Assembly (NCBI GenBank): GCA_016716225.1
Contig: JADJWT010000001.1
Location: forward strand, 682,001 to 746,000
Direction of reading: 5' to 3'
Source of the DNA: Ignavibacteriota bacterium
GTDB lineage: Bacteria > Bacteroidota > Ignavibacteria > Ignavibacteriales > Melioribacteraceae
Length of the DNA stretch: 64,000 nt
A program made the translations under genes and the position numbers. Under the pieces are notes generated by a model. The model worked only from the letters and a program-made list of their open reading frames with translations, was not told the DNA's origin and did no database searches. Below, piece after piece: positions 37,159 through 45,892 of the stretch; position 1 is the first letter of the stretch; each line of letters opens with the position of its first letter.

Positions 37159-37285
37159 TAGAAACTTCTTAAATTTTTTTTAGTGTGGTTTTAAATCTGT
37201 TAACAATAGGATAAAAAAAACATTCTAAAATAGAATTGAGATATTTCAAAATTCATAATTTTACATTTTTTAACGGAAGTTTCTA
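37159..37285. repeat. Perfect 10-bp inverted repeat flanking the ccoNO leader
   Basis: TAGAAACTTC (37159-37168, directly after the ccoS stop) and GAAGTTTCTA (37276-37285) are exact inverted copies 107 bases apart in the 171-base gap before ccoNO. They could pair in the transcript or be two regulator half-sites; no known operator is recognised. Confidence 0.35.
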
Positions 37286-37329
37286 ACAAAAAATAGATTT
37301 ACTAATTAACCATATAAGGAGCCTCTTTT

Positions 37330-39456
37330 ATGAATGTTGAAAAATTCAACTATGACAATCAAATAGTTAAACTGTTTTTGGTTGCCACAGTTGTTTGGGG
37401 AGTTGTTGGTCTTCTAGCTGGATTGTGGATTGCAATTCTACTATACGTCCCCGAATTAAACTTTGGTATATCATACACAACTTTTGGTCGTCTAAGACCA
37501 TTGCATACAAATGCCGCAATTTTTGCATTTGTCGGTAATGCAATTTTTACGGGAGTTTATTATTCTTTACAAAGAATTACAAAAGCCAGAATGTTTAGTG
37601 ATATTCTGAGTAAAATTAATTTCTGGGGATGGCAATTAATAATAGTTCTTGCCGCAGTAACTTTAGTTTCCGGAATTACAACTTCTAAAGAATATGCAGA
37701 ATTAGAATGGCCAATTGATATTTTGATTGCTTTAGTTTGGGTTGTTTTTGGTGTTAATATGATTGGAACTTTGATAAAGCGAAGAGAAAAACATATTTAT
37801 GTTGCAGCTTGGTTTTACATTTCAACATTTGTAACTGTTGCTGTTTTACATATCGGGAACTCAATAGAACTTCCGGTTACATTCTTGAAAAGTTATCCTG
37901 TTTATGCGGGAATTCAAGATGCATTAGTTCAATGGTGGTATGGTCACAATGCAGTTGCATTTTTCTTAACTACACCATTTTTAGGATTGATGTATTATTA
38001 TTTACCGAAAGCTGTAAACAGACCAATATTTTCTTATAAACTTTCAATATTACATTTCTGGACTTTAATATTTATTTACATTTGGGCTGGACCTCATCAT
38101 CTTTTATACTCAGCAGTACCAAACTGGGCACAATCACTTGGAACAGTTTTTTCGATTATGTTATGGATGCCATCTTGGGGTGGAATGTTGAATGGTTTAT
38201 TAACGTTAAGAGGAGCGTGGGATCGAGTTAGAGATAATCCGGTTTTAAAATTCTTTGTTGTTGGCGTTACTGCTTACGGTATGTCAACTTTTGAAGGACC
38301 AATGTTATCATTAAAAAATGTAAATGCATTAGCACATTTTACAGATTGGATTCCTGCACACGTTCATGTTGGTACATTAGGGTGGAACGGATTTATGACT
38401 TTTGGAATGTTATACTGGCTTGTTCCAAAAATGTGGAAAACAGAATTATATTCTAAAAAATTAGCCAATGCACATTTCTGGATCGGAACTTTAGGAATTG
38501 TAGTTTGGGTTATTCCAATGTGGTGGGCTGGTATTACGCAATCATTGATGTGGAAAGAATTTACTCCGCTCGGCTTATTAAAATATCCAAACTTCTTAGA
38601 AACTGTTTTACAAATTGTTCCAATGTATATAATGCGTTCAATTGGTGGAGCTTTATATCTTACTGGATTATTGATAGCGGTTTACAATTTAGTTAAAACA
38701 ATGAAACAAGGTTCGTTTGAAGCAAACGAAGCCGCTGAAGCTGCACCACGCGGACCAATGACAGAAAAACTAAAATATGGTATGATTCACAGATATATTG
38801 AATCAAAAGCTGTTTTATTTACCGTTCTTGCGTTTGTTGCAATTATTATTGGAGGAATTATTGAAATTGTTCCAACTTATTTAATTAAATCAAACATTCC
38901 AACAATTGCATCTGTTAAACCATATTCTCCTTTAGAATTGGAAGGAAGAGACGTTTATATTAAAGAAGCTTGCAATAGCTGTCATTCACAATTGGTAAGA
39001 CCTTTTAGATCTGAAGTTGAAAGATATGGCGAATACTCAAAAGCCGGTGAGTTCGTTTACGATCATCCATTCTTATGGGGATCAAAAAGGACTGGTCCGG
39101 ATTTGCACAGAATTGGTGGAAAATATTCAAACATGTGGCATTATTTACATATGGAAAATCCACGATCAATGTCGCCTGGCTCATTAATGCCGCCTTATCC
39201 ATGGCTTTTAGAAAATAAATTAGATGATTCAAATCTTGAAGCAAAAATTTCTGCTATGAGAACTTTGGGAGTTCCTTATGCCGAGGGTTATGAATCACAA
39301 GCAAGAGCAGAATTAACTCAACAAGCTCAAACAATTTCTAATGATTTATTGGATAACGGAATAGTTGTTGATCCTGATAAAGAAATAATTGCTTTAATAG
39401 CTTATCTTCAGAGATTAGGAACGGATATCAAAGCTGAGGTTGCTCAGAATAAATAG
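37330..39456 (+). CDS. ccoNO: cbb3-type cytochrome c oxidase, fused subunits I and II (CcoNO)
   Basis: Catalytic core of the high-affinity terminal oxidase. The N-terminal part (residues 1-460) is CcoN, with twelve or so membrane helices and the haem/CuB histidine regions RPLHTNAAIFAFVGNAIF, WWYGHNAVAFFLTTPF, WAGPHHLLYSAVP and WIPAHVHVGTLGWNGFM. The C-terminal part is CcoO: a membrane anchor, then a c-type haem site C548-x-x-C551-H552 (CNSCHSQLVRPFRSE) and SLMPPYPWL containing the Met axial ligand. In Proteobacteria these are separate proteins; the fusion is known from Bacteroidota and relatives. There is a strong AAGGAG before ATG 37330. ccoQ follows after 8 bases. Confidence 0.96.
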   Translation: MNVEKFNYDNQIVKLFLVATVVWGVVGLLAGLWIAILLYVPELNFGISYTTFGRLRPLHTNAAIFAFVGNAIFTGVYYSLQRITKARMFSDILSKINFWGWQLIIVLAAVTLVSGITTSKEYAELEWPIDILIALVWVVFGVNMIGTLIKRREKHIYVAAWFYISTFVTVAVLHIGNSIELPVTFLKSYPVYAGIQDALVQWWYGHNAVAFFLTTPFLGLMYYYLPKAVNRPIFSYKLSILHFWTLIFIYIWAGPHHLLYSAVPNWAQSLGTVFSIMLWMPSWGGMLNGLLTLRGAWDRVRDNPVLKFFVVGVTAYGMSTFEGPMLSLKNVNALAHFTDWIPAHVHVGTLGWNGFMTFGMLYWLVPKMWKTELYSKKLANAHFWIGTLGIVVWVIPMWWAGITQSLMWKEFTPLGLLKYPNFLETVLQIVPMYIMRSIGGALYLTGLLIAVYNLVKTMKQGSFEANEAAEAAPRGPMTEKLKYGMIHRYIESKAVLFTVLAFVAIIIGGIIEIVPTYLIKSNIPTIASVKPYSPLELEGRDVYIKEACNSCHSQLVRPFRSEVERYGEYSKAGEFVYDHPFLWGSKRTGPDLHRIGGKYSNMWHYLHMENPRSMSPGSLMPPYPWLLENKLDDSNLEAKISAMRTLGVPYAEGYESQARAELTQQAQTISNDLLDNGIVVDPDKEIIALIAYLQRLGTDIKAEVAQNK

Positions 39457-39464
39457 GTGAACAA

Positions 39465-39668
39465 ATGAAATTTTCTAATTATTTAAGCTCAATTGAAAAT
39501 GTAGGAATATATCCTGTAATAACATTGATTTTGTTTTTTTGTGTATTTATCGGAGCTGTAATTTGGATTTACACAAGAGACAAAAATTATATTACAGAAT
39601 TAGAAAATATCCCTTTAGATAATGATAATTTTTCAAATAATAAAGAGAACAAAAATGAAATTGATTAA
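39465..39668 (+). CDS. ccoQ: CcoQ-like small cbb3 oxidase subunit
   Basis: A 67-residue one-helix membrane protein at the standard ccoQ/fixQ position. The helix is about residues 16-36 (VITLILFFCVFIGAVIWIYT), followed by a short acidic cytoplasmic tail. Sequence conservation in this family is low, so the call rests on size, topology and position. The end of the gene overlaps the start of ccoP by 14 bases. Confidence 0.82.
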   Translation: MKFSNYLSSIENVGIYPVITLILFFCVFIGAVIWIYTRDKNYITELENIPLDNDNFSNNKENKNEID

Positions 39669-40470
39669 AAAATTTAAAACGTTTGCTGCTCTGTTTTTGT
39701 TATTCATTTTAAGCTCACCGTTAATTGCTCAAACTGCAACAGAAACCGGAAACGAGCTTGAGTCAATAATAAAAATCATGGTAGCAGTTACAGCTTTTTT
39801 AGTTGCTGTAATAATGTGGCTAGTTTTAGTTTACTCTGAAAAAGGTGATAAGGCAGAAGAATCCGGCTTTAAAAAACTTATGCATCTTTTAAACCAAAGA
39901 CCAAGTATTAATGATGAACAAAAACTTCTATTAGATCATGATTTTGATGGAATAAAAGAATTGAATAATAAAATTCCGCCATGGTTTATGGCTATATTTT
40001 ACGGATCAATTATATGGGCAACAATTTACATGGTTGATTATCATATACTTGGCTCCGGTAATGTTCAAGAAGATGAATTTACTGCCGAAGTTGAAGTTGC
40101 CGCAATGGAAAGAGAAATATTAAATAAATCCGGTAAACTCTTAAATGAGGATAATGTTACCGTAACAAATGATGTTGCGGCATTAGCAAACGGAAAAGAT
40201 ATTTTTGTCAAAAATTGCGCTGCTTGTCATGGTCAAAATGGTGAAGGTTTAGTTGGGCCTAATTTTACTGATGATTATTGGATTCATGGAAATAAGATAA
40301 ATGATTTGTTTAAAACTATTAAATACGGAGTTCCGGCAAAAGGAATGATTAGCTGGCAAACCCAGCTTGATCCAAACCAAATGCAGGAAGTTGCAAGTTA
40401 TATTTTGACTTTAAGAGGAACAAATCCGGCAAATCAGAAAGCAGCCGAAGGTACACTGTACACTTATTAA
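39655..40470 (+). CDS. ccoP: cbb3 oxidase subunit III (CcoP), mono-haem form
   Basis: Membrane-anchored cytochrome c that carries electrons into the oxidase. The ATG at 39655 follows an AGAGAAC and opens into a signal-like segment (FAALFLLFILSSPLIAQ); a longer frame from 39622 is less likely. Two more hydrophobic segments follow, the second in the CcoP_N motif IPPWFMAIFYGSIIWATIYM. Only one haem-binding motif is present, C188-A-A-C191-H192, followed by GEGLVGPNFTDDYWIHG and the KGMISWQTQL Met ligand region. Proteobacterial CcoP has two haems. The mono-haem form is reported for Bacteroidota, so I see this as a variant, not a truncation. A strong terminator follows. Confidence 0.92.
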   Translation: MKLIKKFKTFAALFLLFILSSPLIAQTATETGNELESIIKIMVAVTAFLVAVIMWLVLVYSEKGDKAEESGFKKLMHLLNQRPSINDEQKLLLDHDFDGIKELNNKIPPWFMAIFYGSIIWATIYMVDYHILGSGNVQEDEFTAEVEVAAMEREILNKSGKLLNEDNVTVTNDVAALANGKDIFVKNCAACHGQNGEGLVGPNFTDDYWIHGNKINDLFKTIKYGVPAKGMISWQTQLDPNQMQEVASYILTLRGTNPANQKAAEGTLYTY

Positions 40471-40492
40471 GGATAAACTATATATTTATTTC

Positions 40493-40530
40493 AAACCCCA
40501 GCAGATGATTTTTATTTACTGGGGTTTTTT
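40493..40530 (+). terminator. Rho-independent terminator after ccoP
   Basis: AAACCCCAG (40493-40501) pairs perfectly with CTGGGGTTT (40519-40527), and the right arm runs into a stretch of T. It separates ccoNO-ccoQ-ccoP from ccoG, so ccoG probably has its own promoter in the following 66 bases. Confidence 0.85.
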
Positions 40531-40596
40531 ATTAGATGAAAATATTTTGTAAGTTTTAATTGAAAAATATTTTATACTCTAAAAAAACTTTAAGCT

Positions 40597-42021
40597 ATGA
40601 ACACTTCAAACCAAACCCCAAACAAAGAAGAATTCAGAGATCATTTAGCAACTGTTACAGAAGAAGGCAAGCGAATTTGGATTTATCCCAAAAAACCTTC
40701 CGGAAATTTTCATAAGTATAGAGTAATTGTTGCAATAATACTTTTAGCGGTTTTGTTTTTTGTTCCATTAATAAAAGTAAATGGACATCCGTTAATGTTG
40801 CTGGATATTTTAGGAAGAAAATTTATTTTATTTGGAATTGCATTTGGTCCGCATGATTTTCATCTTTTTGTTCTTACAATTATTGGATTAATTATTTCAA
40901 TATTCCTTTTTACAGTTGTTTACGGGAGGATTTTCTGCGGATGGATATGCCCGCAAACAATTTTTATGGAAATGGTTTTCAGAAAAGTTGAATACCTAAT
41001 TGAAGGCGATGCAAATAAACAAAAAGCATTAAATAAGCAATCATGGAATGGTGAAAAGATTTTTAAGAAAGCTTTAAAACAAGGAATATTTTTCATACTT
41101 GCATTTTTAATTGCAAATGCTTTACTCGCTTGGGTAATAGGAATTGATGCATTAGTAGAATTAGCAAGTAAACCAATTCCGGATGTTTTAGGAAGATTTA
41201 TTGCAATGATTTTATTTACGGGTGCAACTTATTTTATGGGTGCTTATTTCAGAGAGCAAGTTTGCACAATGATTTGTCCATACGGCAGATTGCAAGGAGT
41301 TATGCTTGATCCAAACTCGATTGTAATTCATTATGATTATAAACGAGGGGAACCAAGAGGGAAAATTAAGAAAGATGAAGAACAAAATCTTGGCGATTGT
41401 ATTGACTGTCATTTGTGTGTTGATGTTTGTCCAACCGGAATTGATATTAGAAATGGTACTCAATTAGAATGTATAAATTGTACAGCTTGTATTGATGCTT
41501 GTGATGAGGTAATGGTAAAAGTTAAACGTCCGGAAGGTCTTATCCGATATGCCTCAAAAAATGAAATTGAAACCGGAGATAGAAAAATTTTCACCCCAAA
41601 AGCAATTGGATATACAATTGTCTTAATTCTGCTGTTTTCATTTATTACATTTTTATTATCAACAAGATCTGATTTTGAATTATCAATAGTTAGAACTGCC
41701 GGTTTAATGGCTCAGGAACAACCTGGAGATAAATTAAGTAATTTATATGATGTAAAAATTATTAACAAAACATTTAACACTTTACCGGCAACTTTGGAAT
41801 TAAATAATATGCCGGGTGAAGTTAAATTAGTTGCTGGCGATATTACCACACAGCCGCAAGGAGTTTCTGAAGGTAAATTTTTCGTAATTATTCCAAAAGA
41901 AAGTATTAAATCATTAAACACTCCAATAGAAATTGCAGTAAAAGCTAACGGTAAAATTATTGATGTAATTAAAACATCATTTTTAGGAAAAGTTGCTGGA
42001 CAAAAATTGGAGAATAAATAA
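40597..42021 (+). CDS. ccoG: Cytochrome c oxidase accessory protein CcoG (polyferredoxin)
   Basis: Integral-membrane iron-sulfur protein thought to reduce copper for cbb3 assembly. It has about five membrane helices. Cysteine motifs are RIFCGWICPQTIFMEMVFRK and QVCTMICPYGRLQGVMLD in the membrane part, and two 4Fe-4S clusters in CIDCHLCVDVCPTGID and CINCTACIDACDEV. A C-terminal Ig-like periplasmic domain (residues 375-470) is typical of the family. Length (474) is normal. No clear Shine-Dalgarno precedes ATG 40597. ccoH follows after 54 bases. Confidence 0.95.
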   Translation: MNTSNQTPNKEEFRDHLATVTEEGKRIWIYPKKPSGNFHKYRVIVAIILLAVLFFVPLIKVNGHPLMLLDILGRKFILFGIAFGPHDFHLFVLTIIGLIISIFLFTVVYGRIFCGWICPQTIFMEMVFRKVEYLIEGDANKQKALNKQSWNGEKIFKKALKQGIFFILAFLIANALLAWVIGIDALVELASKPIPDVLGRFIAMILFTGATYFMGAYFREQVCTMICPYGRLQGVMLDPNSIVIHYDYKRGEPRGKIKKDEEQNLGDCIDCHLCVDVCPTGIDIRNGTQLECINCTACIDACDEVMVKVKRPEGLIRYASKNEIETGDRKIFTPKAIGYTIVLILLFSFITFLLSTRSDFELSIVRTAGLMAQEQPGDKLSNLYDVKIINKTFNTLPATLELNNMPGEVKLVAGDITTQPQGVSEGKFFVIIPKESIKSLNTPIEIAVKANGKIIDVIKTSFLGKVAGQKLENK

Positions 42022-42075
42022 ATCATTTTTCGTAAATATTTTTTAGATTAAGAAGTAATTCCTAGGAAAGAAAAC

Positions 42076-42519
42076 ATGAAAATCAGCTGGGGTGTTGGAA
42101 TAACAATTTCAATAATTGTTTTTATGCTATTATCAATTTGGTTAATTTATTTTTCTTTTAATCAAGATGTGAATTTGGTTAGAGACGATTATTACGAAGC
42201 TGAAGTTCAATACAATGAAACAATGGAAAAAGTAAAAAGAACTAATGAACTTAAAGAAAATCTGAAAATTTCCATTGTGGAAAATAATATTCAACTTCAG
42301 TTTCCAAATAATCTTAATTACAAAAATATTGGCGGAAATATTTTTTTATACAGACCTTCTGAAAGAAATTTGGATTTAACCATTCCAATAAAAATTGATT
42401 CTAATTTTACGCAAACTATTCCAACAGAAAAATTAATTTCCGGAATGTGGAAAATTAAAGTTGATTGGATTGCAGATTCTATTTCATATTTGAGTGATGA
42501 AATTATTATGATTCAATAA
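42076..42519 (+). CDS. ccoH: FixH/CcoH family cbb3 assembly protein
   Basis: A one-helix membrane protein required for cbb3 assembly, interacting with CcoI and the oxidase in proteobacterial models. An N-terminal membrane helix (VGITISIIVFMLLSIWLIYFS) is followed by the conserved NQDVNLVRDDYYEAEVQYNE motif, where the family has V-x-x-D-Y-Y, and a beta-rich periplasmic domain ending in SGMWKIKVDWIADS. AGGAAAG precedes the ATG. Length (147) is typical. It is the last classical cco gene here; the NosL gene begins 113 bases further on. Confidence 0.93.
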   Translation: MKISWGVGITISIIVFMLLSIWLIYFSFNQDVNLVRDDYYEAEVQYNETMEKVKRTNELKENLKISIVENNIQLQFPNNLNYKNIGGNIFLYRPSERNLDLTIPIKIDSNFTQTIPTEKLISGMWKIKVDWIADSISYLSDEIIMIQ

Positions 42520-42632
42520 AATCATAATCTCAATTTAATTTCATTCCCCTAAAAAAACATTTTCTGCTTTGAAAACATTTTGCATAACTTTTATTAATTT
42601 TACGATAAACCAAAGATTACAAAGGTGATTGA

Positions 42633-43748
42633 ATGATAAAAATCATTTTTACATTATTCGTAATTTCAACATCTATAATTGCTCAAGAAAATAATTTCGT
42701 TAAAAATGCTCAGACTCAAAATGCGAAAATTTTGCAAAAAGGTGAAGCAAAAGATTGGTGTTCGGTTTGCGGAATGAATTTAAAAATGTTCTATAAAACA
42801 AATCATGCAATTGAACAAAACGATGGAAATATAAATCAGTATTGCTCACTCCATTGTTTGTGTACAGATAAACCAAATCATAAAAATCATATAAAAAATA
42901 TTTTAGTTGTAGATGCAAAAACTGAAAAAATGATAAATGTAAAAGACGCTTTTTACGTTGTTGGTAGTGACGTTCAAGGGACAATGTCGCCGGTAAGTAA
43001 AATTGCTTTTTCCACAAAAAATGATGCTGAAGAATTCAGCAAAAAGTTTAATGGAAAAAATATTATTGATTTCAAATCTGTAACGGAAATAGTTGAAAAG
43101 CAATTATCCGAAGAAACATCTATGTTGATTAAAAGAAAAGAGATGAAAGTTTATCCAAAAGGTGAAAAATTATTTGAAGATCTTTGTGATAAAAATATTG
43201 ATTTTAAAAATTTTGCAAACATAGCTGAGTTAAAAGCTCACATTAAGAAAAAAAATATTTGCAAAGAAATTGATGAGCAAAATCTTCAAATAATTGCTCT
43301 TTATTTGTGGGATGTAAAATCAAAAAGAAATGATAAAGAAAGCGAATCCGTAAAAATTGATGTTCCTCAGAATGCCAAATGTCCGGTTTGTGGAATGTTT
43401 GTTTACAAATATCCAAAGTGGGCTGCAGTTATTGAAATGATTGAAAAAAAATTATATTTCGATGGCGTTAAAGATCTTATGAAATTTTATTTTGAACCTG
43501 AAAAGTGGACTAAAGAAAAATTGATAATCGAAAATATTTACGTTACCGATTATTACTCGCAAACAAAAATAAATGGCAAAAAATCTTTATATGTAATTAA
43601 TAGCGATGTGCTTGGACCAATGGGCAACGAACTAATTCCATTTAGTACTGAAAAAAGTGCAAAGGAATTTTTAAAAGATCATGGCGGAAAATTAATCAAT
43701 AATTTTAATGAAATTACAAAAGATATTGTTTACAAATTAGATGAATAA
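42633..43748 (+). CDS. Exported double-NosL protein with degenerate cytochrome c-like linker
   Basis: Predicted periplasmic copper(I)-binding protein. It has a short signal peptide (IIFTLFVISTSIIAQ), then a NosL domain with the copper-site motif C43-S-V-C46-G-M48 and a second cysteine cluster in QYCSLHCLC (71, 75, 77). The middle region, about residues 175-227, has the helix pattern of a class I cytochrome c (GEKLFEDLC through LQIIALYLWD) but no CxxCH. A second NosL domain begins with C250-P-V-C253-G-M255. GPMGNELIPFSTEKSAKEF near the end parallels GTMSPVSKIAFSTKNDAEEF in the first, so the two halves are related. AAAGGTG precedes ATG 42633. It overlaps the next gene by 8 bases. Copper function is inferred from NosL and from the neighbouring cbb3 genes. 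Confidence 0.85.
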   Translation: MIKIIFTLFVISTSIIAQENNFVKNAQTQNAKILQKGEAKDWCSVCGMNLKMFYKTNHAIEQNDGNINQYCSLHCLCTDKPNHKNHIKNILVVDAKTEKMINVKDAFYVVGSDVQGTMSPVSKIAFSTKNDAEEFSKKFNGKNIIDFKSVTEIVEKQLSEETSMLIKRKEMKVYPKGEKLFEDLCDKNIDFKNFANIAELKAHIKKKNICKEIDEQNLQIIALYLWDVKSKRNDKESESVKIDVPQNAKCPVCGMFVYKYPKWAAVIEMIEKKLYFDGVKDLMKFYFEPEKWTKEKLIIENIYVTDYYSQTKINGKKSLYVINSDVLGPMGNELIPFSTEKSAKEFLKDHGGKLINNFNEITKDIVYKLDE

Positions 43749-44052
43749 ATCAACAACAAAATTTTTATTCATTTTTGTTTTAGTAATTACAATTTCAATT
43801 TTCGAAATAATTTATTACGGATATTATTCAGAACAAAAATCAAAATTATTTCACATAAAAAGAAAATCCGTAAACTTAGTTCAGCTTCCGGATTTAGCTT
43901 TATCAACTGAAGCAATTTGGATTAGACATCGTTCAATCACAAATATTTTTTCAATTGTTCCAGATGACGGAAATTTATTGGAATATTACCCTTCTTCATT
44001 TATTTATAATATTCATTTGCCAAACAATTCGGAATTACAAATCCAACAATGA
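43741..44052 (+). CDS. Small membrane-anchored protein of the NosL/ABC cluster
   Basis: Unnamed 103-residue protein: one N-terminal membrane helix (FLFIFVLVITISIFEIIYYGYY), then about 70 residues outside. The segment DLALSTEAIWIRHRSITNIFSIVPDDG is striking and looks like the conserved part. I recall similar Asp-Leu-Ala-Leu-x-Thr-Glu-Ala sequences from small proteins near nosL-type genes of Campylobacterota, but cannot verify that here. It overlaps the NosL gene by 8 bases and the permease gene by 4, so it is translationally coupled to both and is probably a structural part of the transporter complex. Confidence 0.75.
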   Translation: MNKSTTKFLFIFVLVITISIFEIIYYGYYSEQKSKLFHIKRKSVNLVQLPDLALSTEAIWIRHRSITNIFSIVPDDGNLLEYYPSSFIYNIHLPNNSELQIQQ

Positions 44053-45227
44053 ATATTAAATTAATAGAATTTACGATAAAATCTTTACAAAGAAATTTTG
44101 TAAAAAAAATTGCTGTAATTTTTGTTTTTACTTTTCTTGTTTTTTTACTTGTCTCGGTATTATCAATTTCTTCTTCAATAAAAAAAGTATTGGAAATTTG
44201 CGTGAATGAATTACCGGAATTAATTATTCAGAAAATGAGTGGAGGAAGACAAACCTTAATACCGACCGACAGAATTTACGATATTATTGATATTGCCGGT
44301 ATTTCAAATGTTCAAGAAAGAATTTGGGGTTATTATTATTTTAAAAATGAAAATGTAAACTTCACACTTGTGGGAATTGATTTTGATTTGCAGTATTACA
44401 AAACTCATTATAATGATATAATTAATTTTTATTCAAGTAAAATTGATTCAACTAATACAGCTTTTATAATTACCGGAGAAGGAATAAACAAACTCCTTGA
44501 GAAAAATTTTTATAAAAATTATTTTGTTTTTGATAAAGTTACCGGCGGAAAATTAGAATCAATAATTCTTGGCACATTTAAAAGTGAATCAAATTTAGAA
44601 ACAAATGATGTAATATTAATGCCGCAAAATTATGTGCGGGAGATATTTGGTATTTCTGAAAATTTATCCACGGATATTGTTGTTCAAATTCCAAATCCAA
44701 GTGAAACTGAAATTGTAAAACAAAAACTTCAAAATATGTTTCCCGATTGCAGAATTGTCAGTCGTAATGATATCGAATCTTCATATCAAAATATTTTTGA
44801 TTATAAAACCGGAATATTTTTAGCACTATTTTTAACAGCTTTTGTTTCTTTCTTCATTTTAATTTATGATAAAGCAAGCGGCTTGAGCAAGGAAGATCAA
44901 AGAGAAATTGGAATTCTTAAAGCAGTTGGATGGCAGACAGAAAATATTTTACAAATGAAATTTCTTGAAGGAATTTTAATTTCCATTTTTTCATTTTTTT
45001 TAGGAACCGGTTTAGCGCTGTTCTATGTTTTCAATTTGCAAGCTCCATTATTAAGAAATTTATTTACAGGCGTAAGTAATTTAAAACCGCAATTTCAACT
45101 TTTGCCAACAATTGATTTTAATGTTCTATTCTTAATTTTTATATTAACTGTTCCGGTTTATATTTTGGCAACTTTAATTCCGTCTTGGCGTGCTGCGATA
45201 ATAGATGCAGATGAGGTTTTACGTTGA
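44049..45227 (+). CDS. FtsX/MacB-type ABC transporter permease
   Basis: Permease of the type VII (MacB/LolCE/FtsX) ABC class, which works in mechanotransmission rather than classical transport. The first membrane helix is near residues 19-38 (VIFVFTFLVFLLVSVLSISS); a large periplasmic domain (about residues 45-255, starting LPELIIQKMSGGRQTLIP) follows, then three more helices. The cytoplasmic coupling segment QREIGILKAVGWQTENILQMKFLEGI is diagnostic of FtsX domains. It has 392 residues, overlaps the upstream small protein by ATGA and the downstream ATPase by TTGA. A single permease gene implies a homodimer. Confidence 0.92.
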   Translation: MNIKLIEFTIKSLQRNFVKKIAVIFVFTFLVFLLVSVLSISSSIKKVLEICVNELPELIIQKMSGGRQTLIPTDRIYDIIDIAGISNVQERIWGYYYFKNENVNFTLVGIDFDLQYYKTHYNDIINFYSSKIDSTNTAFIITGEGINKLLEKNFYKNYFVFDKVTGGKLESIILGTFKSESNLETNDVILMPQNYVREIFGISENLSTDIVVQIPNPSETEIVKQKLQNMFPDCRIVSRNDIESSYQNIFDYKTGIFLALFLTAFVSFFILIYDKASGLSKEDQREIGILKAVGWQTENILQMKFLEGILISIFSFFLGTGLALFYVFNLQAPLLRNLFTGVSNLKPQFQLLPTIDFNVLFLIFILTVPVYILATLIPSWRAAIIDADEVLR

Positions 45228-45892
45228 TTGAATTAATTAACATAAATAAAATTTTTAACTCCGGTAAAATTGATGAACATTATGCGATAAAAAATATTTC
45301 TTTCAAGATTAGTGAAAATGAATTTGCACTTTTACGCGGAGCAAGCGGAAGCGGGAAAAGTACTATTTTATCAATAATTGGCGGATTGATAAAACCAACA
45401 AGCGGCGAAGTTATTGTTGATAAAAAATCAATTGCAAAACTTCCGGATAAATTCTCATCTTTGTTGCGACAAGAAAAAATTGGATTTATTTTTCAAAAGT
45501 TTAATTTAATTTCTGATTTAACTGCTTTTGATAACATAATAATTCCTCTAATTCCAAGTAAATTAAGTAAATCTGAAATTGAACAAAGAGTTGAAAATTT
45601 ATTAAGTGATTTTTCTCTGCTTGATAAAAAAAATGTTTTGGTTAAAAAATTATCCGGAGGTGAACAGCAAAGAGTTGCAATTGCAAGAGCATTAATAAAT
45701 CATCCGAAAATTATTCTAGCAGATGAACCTACTGCAAATTTAGATGCAAAACTTTCTCAGAATTTTATTGAAATTATTCAAAATCTAAAATCAAAAGGAA
45801 TTACAATTCTTTTGGCAAGTCACGATCCAATTTTTTACAATTTAAATTTCGTTGATAAAATTATTGATATTCATTTGGGTGAAATTAGATGA
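45224..45892 (+). CDS. ABC transporter ATP-binding protein (LolD/MacB-like)
   Basis: ATPase for the preceding FtsX-type permease. It is 222 residues with Walker A GASGSGKSTI, Q-loop IGFIFQKFNLI, signature LSGGEQQRVAIARAL, Walker B IILADEPTANLD and the switch His in LLASHDPIF. All catalytic residues are intact. The start is TTG at 45224, overlapping the permease stop by three bases; no ATG is available, so coupling probably sets the start. It ends in an ATGA overlap with the next membrane protein gene. Confidence 0.94.
   Translation: MIELININKIFNSGKIDEHYAIKNISFKISENEFALLRGASGSGKSTILSIIGGLIKPTSGEVIVDKKSIAKLPDKFSSLLRQEKIGFIFQKFNLISDLTAFDNIIIPLIPSKLSKSEIEQRVENLLSDFSLLDKKNVLVKKLSGGEQQRVAIARALINHPKIILADEPTANLDAKLSQNFIEIIQNLKSKGITILLASHDPIFYNLNFVDKIIDIHLGEIR

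Noticed and set aside
37159..37329. FNR-type operator (TTGAT-N4-ATCAA) upstream of ccoNO
   Set aside because: No such palindrome is present in this gap, nor in 34355-34498 upstream of ccoI.
39622..39654. Earlier ccoP start
   Set aside because: It would overlap ccoQ further and add residues before the natural signal-like N-terminus; the ATG at 39655 has a ribosome binding site.
42700..43017. 105-codon open frame antisense to the double-NosL gene, and similar frames opposite leuS, glnD and others
   Set aside because: They lie wholly inside conserved genes, lack ribosome binding sites and have no recognisable protein features.
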